This document shows positions 47,325 through 57,743 of a stretch of DNA of 64,000 bases, in pieces. Where the stretch lies: NCBI GenBank assembly GCA_021234155.1, contig JAJEKV010000002.1, forward strand, positions 8,801,709 to 8,865,708, read 5' to 3'. Within the stretch, counting starts at the first letter, position 1, and every line of letters starts with the position of its first letter. Source of the stretch: Isoetes taiwanensis. Taxonomy: Eukaryota; Streptophyta; Lycopodiopsida; Isoetales; Isoetaceae. The notes under the pieces were generated by a model, which saw only the letters and a program-made list of their open reading frames with translations, made no database searches and was not told the DNA's origin. The translations under genes and the position numbers were made by a program.

Positions 47325-47870
47325 ACCTACATAGTTTTGTCCCATAGCTAAGTAGGAACGAATGTATAGATAGATGTCGTGGACCTTTATTTTATCGAAA
47401 CGAGACTATAGCAGTTTCAAAATCTATATTGTGTATCACCCCAAAATCTATATAGTTTTGTGACAGTGCTAAGTAGGCACGGATGTAAAGACGGATGTTG
47501 TGCGAACATTAGATATAGTCCTTAGGTTATATCGTTCAATAGATTCATCTAGTGTTCTTTGGAGCTTAAATCCTTTGCAAATTTTTCAGTATAGCAATTC
47601 CAAAATCTATATTGTATGTTGTCCCAATACTCGATTCCTTTGGTTACATCCAAGCCTTTAGTAAATTCATTTGGTATCATTTAAGTCCCAAACATTTGCA
47701 TATCAATTTCAAAATCTATATTGTACACGGCCCAAGGTCTATATAGTTTTGTCGTAGTGCTGAGTAGGCATGGATAGACGGATGTTATGTGAACGTTAGG
47801 TATGGTCCTTAGACTATATTCAAAGCCTTGGTGAATTCATTTAGTTTCACTTGACATTTTTAACGTTTTT
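47325..47870 (+). repeat. Degenerate repeats of about 290 bp
   Basis: The theme tatagttttgt, then gtgctaagtaggcacggatg and gacggatgttgtg, appears near 47,329 (partial), 47,449 and 47,739. The last two are 290 bp apart and share flanks with aaaatctatattgt. Confidence 0.7.
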
Positions 47871-47929
47871 AGCAGTGATCTATTATGCACTTGTGATGAA
47901 ATATTTTCCTGATTCCCTATTTACATAAG

Positions 47930-49380
47930 TCGAAGCAGTAGACACATATAGACTATGTGCAGCTTTGGCATATTTTTTACGTAAATATGATAATCCAATA
48001 TTCCATGAACCAGTCGCTATCTTTCGAGTGGAAGCAAATTGAATTGAAGAAACCTTGAAAGTATTAGTTTACAAAGTCTTAGATGATATGTCATAGTATG
48101 TTGTTGATCAATTTCCATTGTCTCAACTTAGTCATACATATATATTACGTATGAGTTAAATCTCATTTTCGTAAGTGTAAAGCGTATCTTTCCTCCCACA
48201 AATGCACGTGCAATTCTACGTTAATGCAGGTAATAAATATATGAGCTTTTATCAGGCTTTTGTTTCTTGTGGATTGGTAGAGTGGTTTCTATACGATTTA
48301 TAGATATTTTTTTCCAAGTGTATGTTTATTATGTGCAGTGTGTTATGATTTGTCGTTATTTACGTGGTCAAAATCTAAATGAGATGATATATGAATCAAA
48401 GCAATCAAAAACTGGTACGTATTTTCTACGTATTTTGTAATTTCTTGATTGTATATAGTGTTAACTAGATTTTTAAATTCAATGCCAACTAGAGAGAGAT
48501 TAAAAAGAATGCGTGAGAAAAATAAGGAGTGATTACGAAAAAGGAAAAGGGAGCTTATGCAGCTCGTACAGAAATCGAAAGCAATCGATTGCGACAAATG
48601 GCGAGTAGTAGATGGATAGAGAGACGAAGAGAGTCAGTCAAGAGACATGCATTCTTTTGACATGATGTCATCCTCCATGAACCCTCTTAGTCACACTCAG
48701 TCGTCCTCCATGGACATTGATGCAAATGATGATGGTGGCCCGCTGGGGGCCACCATCAGTGTACTCGAGAATCGTATTGTCCAGGTGGCTCTAGATGGGA
48801 CCAATATAGATAATGGAGACGTATGAACTTAGCAATAAACCGAACTTATATGACATGCACATGGAATAAGAGATGCACATACTGCAGAATACCACTGCTC
48901 AATGTCGAACAAGATGGATTTTGTTGTAACAATGGAAAATGGTTATTGCATGCATTGCCACCTTAGTCGACATCATTAAAGACTTTATATAGTACACCTG
49001 GTTTTGATGTAGATGCAAGAAAAGTGAACAAGCTATTCTGTTTCAGCTTATTTGGAGTTGATTCGACCATGTGCTGCCTTGGCATATTTTTTACGAAAAT
49101 ATGGTAACCCAAGATTCCATAAAGCAGTTGCTACGTTTTGTGTGGAATACATTTCCTCTCGAGAGATGCCCATGTAAATCTAAAATGCATGTATATATAA
49201 ATGTAAGTAATGTTCGTGTGAATTGTTAAGGATTTCTATAAAGTCGACAACTAATTCTTTTTAAACATATGTTGCAGATTGTTGTTTGCACGGTTCGGAA
49301 TCCACATCTGATGATACGTGAATCAAAACGATAAAAAACAAGTATGTATGACAAGTATATATTTTTTAACATTGCCGTAA
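47930..49380 (+). pseudogene. Extra, decayed copies of the Helitron 5' coding region
   Basis: 48,430-49,200 parallels 49,390-50,150: both have caatgccaactag, an R/K/E-rich start, a hairpin-forming gatggtggcc segment, and nrtYxxCxWNKRCTY-type coding. The offset is 941 bp at that start. 47,957-48,060 repeats the phrase tttggcatattttttacg seen again at 49,075. All copies are broken by stops. Serial partial duplication, or several Helitrons captured end to end, would explain this. Confidence 0.65.
48731..48757 (+). other. Perfect 11-bp hairpin in the decayed Helitron copy
   Basis: gatggtggccc pairs with gggccaccatc across a five-base loop. The matching hairpin in the other copy is at 49,727-49,751. 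Confidence 0.8.
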
Positions 49381-49397
49381 ATTCTTGATTATACATA

Positions 49398-52300
49398 GTG
49401 ATAGCCAAAATCTCATATCCAATGCCAACTAGAAATGAATTAGAAAGAATGGACGTGGAAAATAGAGAGAGGCTACGCCAAAGGGAAAGAGAGCGATATG
49501 CAGCTCGTAAAGAAGATGAAAAAAATTGGTTACGACATATAGCAAGTAGTAGGCGGACAGAGAGGAAGAGAAGTATGAAGAATAGGGCAATTGAGAGAGC
49601 AATTTGATGAACAGTTAGCCAAGAGTATACTGCATATGAATATGCCTTCTGTTAACATGATATCGTCAACCATAAAACCTATCGATCACACTGGGTCGAC
49701 CGGTGTAGATATAGATACAAACGTTGATGGTGGTCCATCAAGGACCACCATTGGCGTGCTTGAGAGCTATAGTGACCAGGCGAGTTTAGGTGGACCAGTA
49801 TAGGTGATGGGCAAACACAATATAATGAAACTGAAGTTATTAGATACTTTAGGACACGAGAAGATATTCGACAAGATGCAGAACAAGGACCTTTGACCCA
49901 TTGGCAATCTTGTGCACGTCGTATGAGCTTAGCAGTAAATCGAACTTACACAATGTGCATGTGGAATAAGAGGTGTACGTATCAATTGCCAGATACCACT
50001 ACTCAACGTCGAGCAAGATGGTTTCTATTGCAACGATGGGAAGTGGTTATTACCTCCATTGCCATGTTTGCCTACAATACTGAAAAACTTATACAGTACA
50101 GATGCAAGGAAAGTGAACAAACTATTTTGTTTCAGTGTTCTTGGAGTTGAGGCGGGTTCGTAAACCTAGGTTTTCCTTCTTCTGTGGCAATTAGGGGTCG
50201 CACATATCATCGACTACTTCCTACTACAGATATCAGAAATCCAATACACTGGTACATTTACGGCGAGTCACAGCGTTATGAACAAGGAGGTCATCAAGGG
50301 GTGCCATTTCAATGAATTGCAACTGTTGGATCAGTTCTTGACCAGATTAATCCGTTTATTTGAAATCTCTGGACTATGGGATGTATGCACGTACCATTGA
50401 TGATTGAAGGAGCTATTGCAAGTGATGAAATTGCAGCCATCGCCAATGTTAATAACACGGCTAATATAAGGCCTCGAGTCGCTGGGTTTTTGGGTGCAAA
50501 ATCAAGGGGAGCCGAAGTTCATGAATATCCTTGATCCTATGTATGGACCACTTCAGTATCCTCTGTTCTACCCCCATGGAACATTAGGTTGAGGGCCTGC
50601 AAATGAGTACAATGCAATGGTAAAGGGTGAGATTGTTGCCTGAGGAGGACGATTATGTGGGGAGTATTTAGTTGACATATACTCGAGGATTGAGAATGCC
50701 AGGTTGAATTACTTCAGGACGCGGGCCTTTCGTACTAGGAGAGTGCAATATGATGAAGATTACTCTGAGCGTGAGAACGATGATCAGAATGCAATCATCT
50801 TACCATCATCATTCTTGGGCTGCAAGAGATGGTGTTCCGTGCAAGTAGCAGATGCATTGGCACTTTCGAGGGCAAGAGGTCATCCGACTTTGTTTATTAC
50901 GATGACGATGAATACGGATTGGCCTGAGATACGGATTGCACTTAAGCTAGGACAGACTGCATTTGTATCTTCTATAATCGTCGTTTGTTGTTTTCATGGC
51001 AGATTATACCGATTGAAGGAGTTGCTTCGTAGATTCTTCCATCATATATCATACATGATACATGTAATAGAATTCCAAAAACGAGGATTACCGCATGCAC
51101 ATCTTGTGTTACGTACAGAGCCTAAAATATCGATGGAATGCATTGATGAAATTATTTTTGCTGAATTGCCAGAGGATCCCGTGCTTCGAGGACAGGTTCA
51201 AAATTTTATGATCCATAAACTTACAGAAAGATGCTCTCCAAACAATGGTCCCAGCTGCTATAACTATCAGAAGCCTGTGAATCCCACGACATACCTCCAT
51301 TTGAGGGGTTATGTACACTACAGAAGAAGGAGCGTAGAGGATATGTAGGTGGTTCCCTACAATGCATTCTTACCCCACGAGTTAGATTGTCATATCACAG
51401 TAGACATTGCATCTACTGTGCACGTCTTCTCTTATCTCTATGGTTATATTTATAAGGGATTCAATACCGCCAATTTTCGAGTAACCCAAGAGAGTCAATC
51501 TGTGACTGAACCATCATCAATGAATAATGGAGAGACCCAACTTGCCTCGTAACATTCATCAACAACTTTAGAGCAAAGAACACACTTAGCAGGAGAAACA
51601 TCTTTAAACGTATCAGTAGAGCAGAATGTGAGACCACCTGCTAAAAATGAAATACGAGATTACGTGAATGCACGATACCTATCGGCTACAGAAGCATCTT
51701 GGAGGATAATGTCATATCATATAACGGATAAAACGTCATATGTGAAATGCCTCCCATTACATCTACCGCTGCAGGCTACAAATTCACTTTTGGACCGTTA
51801 TTTTTTACGATCTATCGATCCCGAGTTCGATACCTTGACGTATATCCAATATTACGAACAATACACATTGAATACATATAACAATAGATCGATTCTGCGA
51901 CATGATGAGTTAATAGAGCAAGAATGACTGGGATTCGCAAGAAATATTGTCAGAAAGAAATCGAGGCAACCAATTATATGCAGAATACGCCTTCTATTAC
52001 CTGAGTTGGTGAAGCTTTTTACTTAAGACAACTTTTGTTGCATCGACCTGCCAGAACATGGGAAGAACTCAAAATCATCGACAACCAGCATCATCAAATG
52101 TATCGACAGGCTGCAGAAGCACATGGACTAATCAAAGCACATGACGAGGTGATGTTCGTTATGGAGGAAGCAACATCATTATCCCTAAGTCCCATACAAC
52201 TACGATTCTTATTTGCAATGGTCTTACTTGATCAAGCACCAATGCTCGAAATATGGAATAAGTTCCGTGTCCCTATGAGTCGTGATCTACTAGATTGCTA

Positions 52301-52515
52301 TTCAAATGATGAAGCGGTTGCATTTAACGAGTCCTTTCACTTCATCAATAATATATTGACACAGCATGGCACTAACATTATGGCATTTGTCTTGCAATTA
52401 CATGATCGCATCCCGAAGGATGTAATGCATGAATTGGCTGCATTTTCAGGTCATGCAACATATTTAAACAATACGATGGAGATGTCAAGTATAGAAGAGA
52501 AAAAAGCTAGTGGGG
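49398..52515 (+). mobile_element. Helitron coding remains (N-terminal and Rep region)
   Basis: A basic N-terminal segment (49,419-49,600, RERLRQRERERYAARKEDE) is followed by the Helitron_like_N/Rep region. At 50,704-51,348: ILPSSFLGCKRWC, DALALSRARGHPTLFITMTM, MIHVIEFQKRGLPHAHLVLR (the HxH metal-binding motif of the HUH nuclease) and HKLTERC. At 51,349-51,550: VVPYNAFLPHELDCHI and YLYGYIYKGFN. At 51,628 on: ARYLSATEASWRI. At 52,005-52,500: VGEAFYLRQLLLHRPARTWEEL and QLRFLFAMVLLD. In-frame stops at 51,346 (TAG) and 52,002 (TGA) interrupt it, plus frameshifts upstream of 50,700. The helicase domain is missing because a LINE replaces or interrupts the sequence at about 52,515. Neither Helitron terminus was identified. 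Confidence 0.88.
49727..49751 (+). other. Matching 10-bp hairpin in the main Helitron copy
   Basis: atggtggtcc pairs with ggaccaccat across a five-base loop. Relative to 48,731-48,757 one C-G pair has become T-A on both arms, so pairing is kept. In this copy it lies within codons for DGGPSRTTIG. Confidence 0.8.
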
Positions 52516-52542
52516 AGATGACGGGGCGCTCGACCTGGCGCC

Positions 52543-53532
52543 TTGGGAACACCGCCGGGGTGCTCGATGGATGAGGCAGAGGCCATCACCTCTGCTATTC
52601 TCCAGAGCTTAACTCCAGGCCTAACCCTGTCACCTCAAGCTAATTTCATTATTAATCTGTGGGTTGCAGAAGCTAGGAGCAGTAGATCTACAGTAGGACT
52701 CTTTAGATTTAGATCTTGCAGTGAATCAGACGTGTTGTGTGTGATCTCCTTCTCAGAGGAGGGGAAATTTCTCATTCGAGACCTTAATTCCTCTGGCTTT
52801 CTTGAAATGGTGGTGAGAAACCACAGTTTCTTGGAAAATTTGCTGATTTTGGAAGCGGAACCCCGAGTCATCAAGCTATGTTGCAGTTTTTTCCACCTCC
52901 AGACTCGCCAAGAACTTTGCTTGAGTCCCGGAATTGAGCTTCTTGTCCTCCAAAATGAGACCAAAGAAAACCGTTTTCAAGGGCGAATCCTCACGCCAAA
53001 ACAGGTGGGAAGATGAGGAAGATCATAAAACTTTGGACCAAGACAATAAAAACTGGAAGATCATCCTCACTCTGGAGAAAGAAGACGACCAGGCATGGAA
53101 AAAGATGAAAGAGCTTACAGTATCTTTTGATATCATCAGGGATCAACAGAAAGCAGCAGCAGAATGCATGGGAATCAAGAATGAACGCCTTCTTGCTGCA
53201 TGTCAGGAGGAAATCACAAGATTAGAGAAACAATATGCTGAGGGGAAAGCTGGGGATCGTGATCTTGTGTGGAACATGATCAAGAAGCTCCAGGAGTGCA
53301 AACAACTAAACACTTAGCAGAAGATCTGGAATTGTTGGGGTGGAATTCTAAGACCTCTTTTCGACTGGTACGGGTCTGGGAAGCTGCGGATGATCATGAA
53401 ATCATCAAGTTTAGGGAAGCATTTAAGGATGACCTTTCTCTCCTGGCTGCTGCTGAACTAAAGAATGTGGAGGTGAGACACGACACTGTCATGCACGAGC
53501 TGACACCTACAAAAGGAATGCACTATTTGTGA
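52543..53532 (+). pseudogene. LINE 5' frames, unrecognised
   Basis: Three overlapping plus frames (52,543-53,016; 52,934-53,317; 53,269-53,532) probably represent one broken coding region. The middle one is lysine/glutamate-rich and helical (KLQECKQ, EEITRLEKQY), consistent with a coiled coil. Zinc-type cysteines follow at 53,519-53,590, CTIC then CGCPNC, in the frame that opens into ORF1. No family is named for this part. Confidence 0.5.
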
Positions 53533-53608
53533 TTCAAATGGATACTTCAATCCTCGTGATGTTGCTCAGTGTGGATGTCCGAACTGCCAAAAGATTGTAA
53601 ACCTCAAC

Positions 53609-54817
53609 TTGGATAAGCAATCTACAAAGATCTCAGATCTCAAGCTCAAGTCAAATATTCCAACCCTGGGCAAATATGATAAAATCAATGGTACGCTTCC
53701 CTCTTTCAAAAATGTTCTTCTTAATTCTTCAACAGGGAAATGTCCTTTGGGTAATTTAGAGGGAAAGGATTTTGTTAAAGACTCAGTTGTTGACCTTCAT
53801 GCTATTCATGATCAAGAAGCCTATGTGAAATACTCTTCCCATGGTATTCTGGTTCATTTTCCCAAAAATTGTCCTCAGATTTATGAAGTTAAGAACTGGA
53901 TCAACAAGATCATAAACATTCCTATTCTTTCTATCTTAAAAATGGATTCCAGAACCTTCCAAATCATGTGCAAGGATAGTAACCATGTGAAGTATATTCT
54001 GACCAGAAAAATTACTTCTATTTCTAATTGTCCTGCTTACATTATAAAATGGAATCCTCTTTACATTCCAGGGAACTTCTCTACCATTGCCACCACAACC
54101 TGGGTTTCTTGCCCGAATTTGCCTTTATTGTTTTTGACAAATAACCACCTTAAGGCAATTGGTGAATGTTTGGGAGAAGTAATTCATATATCCATCCCCC
54201 AAACTGATTTTCCTTCCATTTGTATTATGAAGGAAATTAATTCCAACTGGGAGAAGTTTATTGGTTCAAGAATTGATGAGGACACCTTTCTGGATATCAA
54301 GATCAGTTATTCTAAAACCCCTATTATTGAGCTTAAAAAGGATAATTTGAATTCCAAAGGGAAAGATCCTATGTATCAAACTCAAGGAAGGAAGGAATGG
54401 ATCCCTAAAAAGGATCTCAAAAAAGAACATAATCTTGAGAAAGGGGAATGCAACAAGCATAATGATAAAGAGGTGATAGTAATTGTTCCAGCCCAACTTT
54501 GCATTCCCTGGAAAGATCAGAAGAGTAACAGCAAGGTTGGCAGCAATGTGATCATTGAAGAAATCATTGAAGACATTGACATCTCTGATTTAAACAAAAA
54601 TCAAGATTCAAATATTTATAATGATGATCCCTATGAGAGTGATAACTCTGGCTTATCTGAGCAGGCATATCTTGAATATATTATTGACAAAGACCTGCAG
54701 AGGGAGGAAAGGCTTCATCCATGGCAAATTGTTTCATATCACAGAAAAAAGAAAAACAGCAAAAATCAGACCCCTGAGCCATCGAGAAGAAGCTCTAGGA
54801 AATCCAAAAAAAGCTGA
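53609..54817 (+). CDS. LINE ORF1, DUF4283-like RNA-binding protein
   Basis: 402 codons from the first ATG; the same frame is open from 53,504 and includes the CTIC/CGCPNC cysteine cluster, so the real start may be upstream. Residues about 70-210 look like the DUF4283 fold of plant LINE ORF1: HGILVHFPKNC, then ILKMDSRTFQIMCK, then TTTWVSCPNLPLLFL and HLKAIGECLGEVI. The C-terminal half is charged and low in complexity, ending RRSSRKSKKS. ORF2 starts 5 nt after its stop. It would coat LINE RNA. The ORF is intact over this span, so the LINE was young when hit. Confidence 0.75.
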   Translation: MDKQSTKISDLKLKSNIPTLGKYDKINGTLPSFKNVLLNSSTGKCPLGNLEGKDFVKDSVVDLHAIHDQEAYVKYSSHGILVHFPKNCPQIYEVKNWINKIINIPILSILKMDSRTFQIMCKDSNHVKYILTRKITSISNCPAYIIKWNPLYIPGNFSTIATTTWVSCPNLPLLFLTNNHLKAIGECLGEVIHISIPQTDFPSICIMKEINSNWEKFIGSRIDEDTFLDIKISYSKTPIIELKKDNLNSKGKDPMYQTQGRKEWIPKKDLKKEHNLEKGECNKHNDKEVIVIVPAQLCIPWKDQKSNSKVGSNVIIEEIIEDIDISDLNKNQDSNIYNDDPYESDNSGLSEQAYLEYIIDKDLQREERLHPWQIVSYHRKKKNSKNQTPEPSRRSSRKSKKS

Positions 54818-54822
54818 TTTCT

Positions 54823-55653
54823 ATGGATATTAATCTTAGATGTGTGATCTGGAATCTTCAAGGCATCAATTCTAATGTTAAAAGAGATAGATTAAAGGTT
54901 TGTCTTTCTACTATAAAAGCTGACATGTTTTTCTTTCAGGAACATAAGCTTCATGATGATGATTTCGAAAAATTAATTTCCTTTGCTTTGCCTTCTAATT
55001 TTAAGCTTTGGGCTTTAAAAGCTAATAACTCTTCTGCAGGCATTTCTATAGCTTGGAGTGATAGTCTCAACATCTCTAACATTCAAATGATGAATGCTAG
55101 CTGTGGCAGGTGGCAGATTCTCCATGGGGATATTAACTTCAAAAAGTTTGCTTTTGTTAATATTTATGCTCAACATCAGCCTAGTGAAAGGAGCTCCATG
55201 TGGAATTGCATTAGAAACAGTCTGGATAGGATCCCCTATGATAATTGCATCATGGCAGGTGACTTTAACATGGTCACTCATGATTTCATGAGAAGCATCA
55301 ATTACAGACCTCTCACTAATCAAGAAGCAAACTCTTGGAATCATCTTCTTTCCAGTCATGATCTCAAGCTTGCTAGAACTCAGCCCAATTCCTTTAGTTG
55401 GTCCAATCATAGAGCTAATGACCCCATTCTTTATATGCATGATAGATTCTATGTGAGTGAGCACTTTTGGCATTGCTGTGATAGAGTTTCTAATCTTAAT
55501 GGCTTTACCATTTCTGATCATTTCCCCCAGCTCATTCAAATCACTGGTAACTGTGACGTTCCACGTATTTATACGGTCTACTATACGAGACACGTACAAA
55601 TACAAGCACGTCACTCCCTAAAGGTATGCTACCATGGGGGTATGGGAACTTAA
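54823..55653 (+). CDS. LINE ORF2, apurinic-type endonuclease domain, truncated
   Basis: The frame starts MDINLRCVIWNLQGI and carries EN motifs in order: WNLQG, FFQEHK, GISIAWSD, FVNIYA, MAGDFNMV, NSFSWSN, HDRFYVS and TISDHFPQL. The last (SDH) is the catalytic histidine motif. LINE sequence ends at about 55,551; the final 33 codons are read from the gypsy LTR. In an intact LINE the RT would follow. No break within the EN domain was seen. Confidence 0.85.
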   Translation: MDINLRCVIWNLQGINSNVKRDRLKVCLSTIKADMFFFQEHKLHDDDFEKLISFALPSNFKLWALKANNSSAGISIAWSDSLNISNIQMMNASCGRWQILHGDINFKKFAFVNIYAQHQPSERSSMWNCIRNSLDRIPYDNCIMAGDFNMVTHDFMRSINYRPLTNQEANSWNHLLSSHDLKLARTQPNSFSWSNHRANDPILYMHDRFYVSEHFWHCCDRVSNLNGFTISDHFPQLIQITGNCDVPRIYTVYYTRHVQIQARHSLKVCYHGGMGT

Positions 55654-57136
55654 TTGCAACCTAGGTGGCTACCTTACAAAGGATTAAATTAGCTATGCTA
55701 ATTTAACACATTAATAATAATAACCTATAACCTAGGAAATTAGGATAATTACCAATTGGGAGGCGCCACCGCCCTAATCGATTAAGCATGGGGGTTGCCA
55801 AGTTTGGATGCCAACTTGACCCCTATCCCTGGATTGACTCACGAAGATCGACCAAGGAAGGCCGGAGCTGAGCCATCAATCACTCGCAGAGAGAACCACC
55901 ATACCGGTCGTCCCGGTGAAGCCACAAATGAATCTTCAACCGCTGCCAGAGATGGAGGCCCCATGGGAATGAGTCCAGCCGAATTCAGGTAGGTGGCTAG
56001 GTGAATTCTAGTTAACACTTGGTTGTGTCCGCCTTTCTCTGTTCTCTTTGTAATTCAATCATAGAAACTAACCCTTGTTTGTACAAGCAAGTACTCTTTA
56101 TATTCAATTATGGTTTCTACTCAAAGGATGGATTGTTAGCTCTTTGTTTAGTCCGACTCAAACGGGGATTAAGGGGGTAGAGACCTCCGAACCCGTATTG
56201 TAGTATGCTCCTAGATAGCGCCACAGAGTCCCATTAAATGCGGCTTTGGCACAAGAACCCACCGGTCCTAGATGCTATGGTCCGGCTTAGCACCGGACAA
56301 GGAACACAAGGTGACATGAGGGGTGGGGTCTTGCATGAGCATACAAGGCTCCCCCGACTCCTACAAAGGGCTAGGCCCCGATGCTTGGGTCACGTTGAGG
56401 GCCGGTATGGGTCCGACACTCCACGTGTAGTGGTGTGATCCGTATGGAGCACCATGCACTTTGAGTAGATTTAGGGTGAGTAAGTTCTGCACGGATGCGT
56501 GGGTCAGCCGATGCGCACGTATTCTCTAGCTCACCCATGGAACCACCGTGATTCGAAGGGGACCTCCCACCTGCCTCATCCGGACCAGCGTCATGAACAC
56601 GAGTAGGCTCGAGAGGGTGATGCCCCGAAGTTTATGCGTCTCGGGAAGGCTATAGCAAAGCCATAGCATGAATTGACCCTTCCGCAAAGTGTACAGGAGG
56701 GGCGGATGGAGTGGACAACCCTAGCCAATGTTCTATGCCATAACGCCATGCCAAGACTCGGTCTGCTGATCTCTTGAGGCCCAGCCGTCACTCGATCCCC
56801 ACGGGAGTCTGAGCCGGGGTAGAACCTGGGGTTTGGGTGTTTTCTTAGGATTAGATGCATATTCTATGCCGTTGGTATTTTGGATGGATGCGCCACCCTT
56901 CGTGGTGGTTATTTATGTATATTCGTGCTGTGTGCTAACCCTTGTATTCATGCTTCCGCGACGTAGGAGTCCCATTGAAGGTGGGCCGAATGACCCTTTC
57001 AGAAACCCTTCTTCGGCCTCATTTCATAGATGGCCCTAATAGACGGAGGGCCCTGCTCATGGTGAGATGATCGCCATGGGAGGGGAAAGTCCCCGTATGT
57101 ATACGTCCGAGGGTCGTATATATTCGAGCCGCCACA
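55552..57136 (+). repeat. 5' LTR of the gypsy element (array family)
   Basis: From TG (tgtgacgttccacg) to CA, 1,585 bp. It is colinear with array LTR units 10 and 11: tatacgg start, taccatgggggtatg, the ctaattt/taattaa region, gattaagggggtagagacct at 56,171, the ggattagatgcat block at 56,849 and tgtatatattcgag near the end. It differs from the array copies by many substitutions and is GC-richer. It interrupts LINE ORF2, which fixes the left boundary within a few bases. Confidence 0.82.
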
Positions 57137-57137
57137 G

Positions 57138-57149
57138 TGGTATCGAGCC
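57138..57149 (+). other. Primer binding site of the gypsy element
   Basis: TGGTATCGAGCC, one base after the LTR terminal CA, lacks one A of the canonical initiator-tRNA-Met site. The same one-base deletion is seen in array unit 9. Confidence 0.65.
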
Positions 57150-57700
57150 GTGATTTCGGTTGTTCAAATCATAGCACCGCCAAACACTAACTCGTAGAGT
57201 ACGGTAGTTAGGAGGAGGCTAAGTCAATGTGTCGTTAGTTCTCTTTGTTGTTTGGCTTGGTGTTAGGTTAAGTTAAGAAATTGTAGCTTTGAAGTGGAGG
57301 GGCAAGATTGAGGCCTAGCAGGTGCCCATGGGTAACTCAAATGACAAAGATGATGGCTCCATTGGATTGGGCGCTTTCGAATTACCCTAAAACAAATCAA
57401 CTCCGTGCAAAAATAGTCAAGGGTGGGCCCAAGAACGAATTCGGGCGCCGCTTGCTTTTGTCGCTTTGCGATCAAGTTAGAAGCGCCCGAAATCTTTGTC
57501 GGCGCCCGGGCCGTCGGAACTTCGAGTCAGCAGCCCGCCCGAGTCAACTTCGAGCGCCCGCTTGCATTTCGGCGACACCCGGTCGAGGCGAAAACCGTAT
57601 AATGCCATCCATTTTTCCGCCGTGTGGCGCGCGTATTTCCGCCCGAAGTATAATTTTTTAATAATAAAATTTTTGAAGTTAATAAGAAAAAAATTTTGAA
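57150..57700 (+). other. Gypsy 5' leader
   Basis: 57,150-57,390 is homologous to the array leader: gatttcggttg, atagcaccgccaaa, gatgatggctccattggat. Beyond about 57,390 the array units have no counterpart. This shows where the array units were truncated. Confidence 0.6.
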
Positions 57701-57743
57701 ATTTTAAAAGTTAATTGGCGTTTAGCAAACCATTTTACGTCAT

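Larger units (their letters stand above)
52516..55551 (+). mobile_element. LINE (non-LTR retrotransposon), cut by a gypsy LTR
   Basis: Begins near 52,515 with a GC-rich start (ggggcgctcgacctggcgcc) after Helitron coding ends. It holds a 5' region with damaged frames, ORF1 to 54,817 and ORF2 from 54,823, all plus strand. ORF2 stops at the gypsy LTR at 55,552 after the endonuclease domain; the RT is not in the window. The RT relic at 24,155 is on the other strand and need not belong to this family. Confidence 0.82.

Noticed and set aside
54266-55614. Minus-strand frames across LINE ORF1 and ORF2 (for example 199 codons at 55,015-55,614)
   Set aside because: Antisense shadows of the well-supported plus-strand endonuclease and ORF1.
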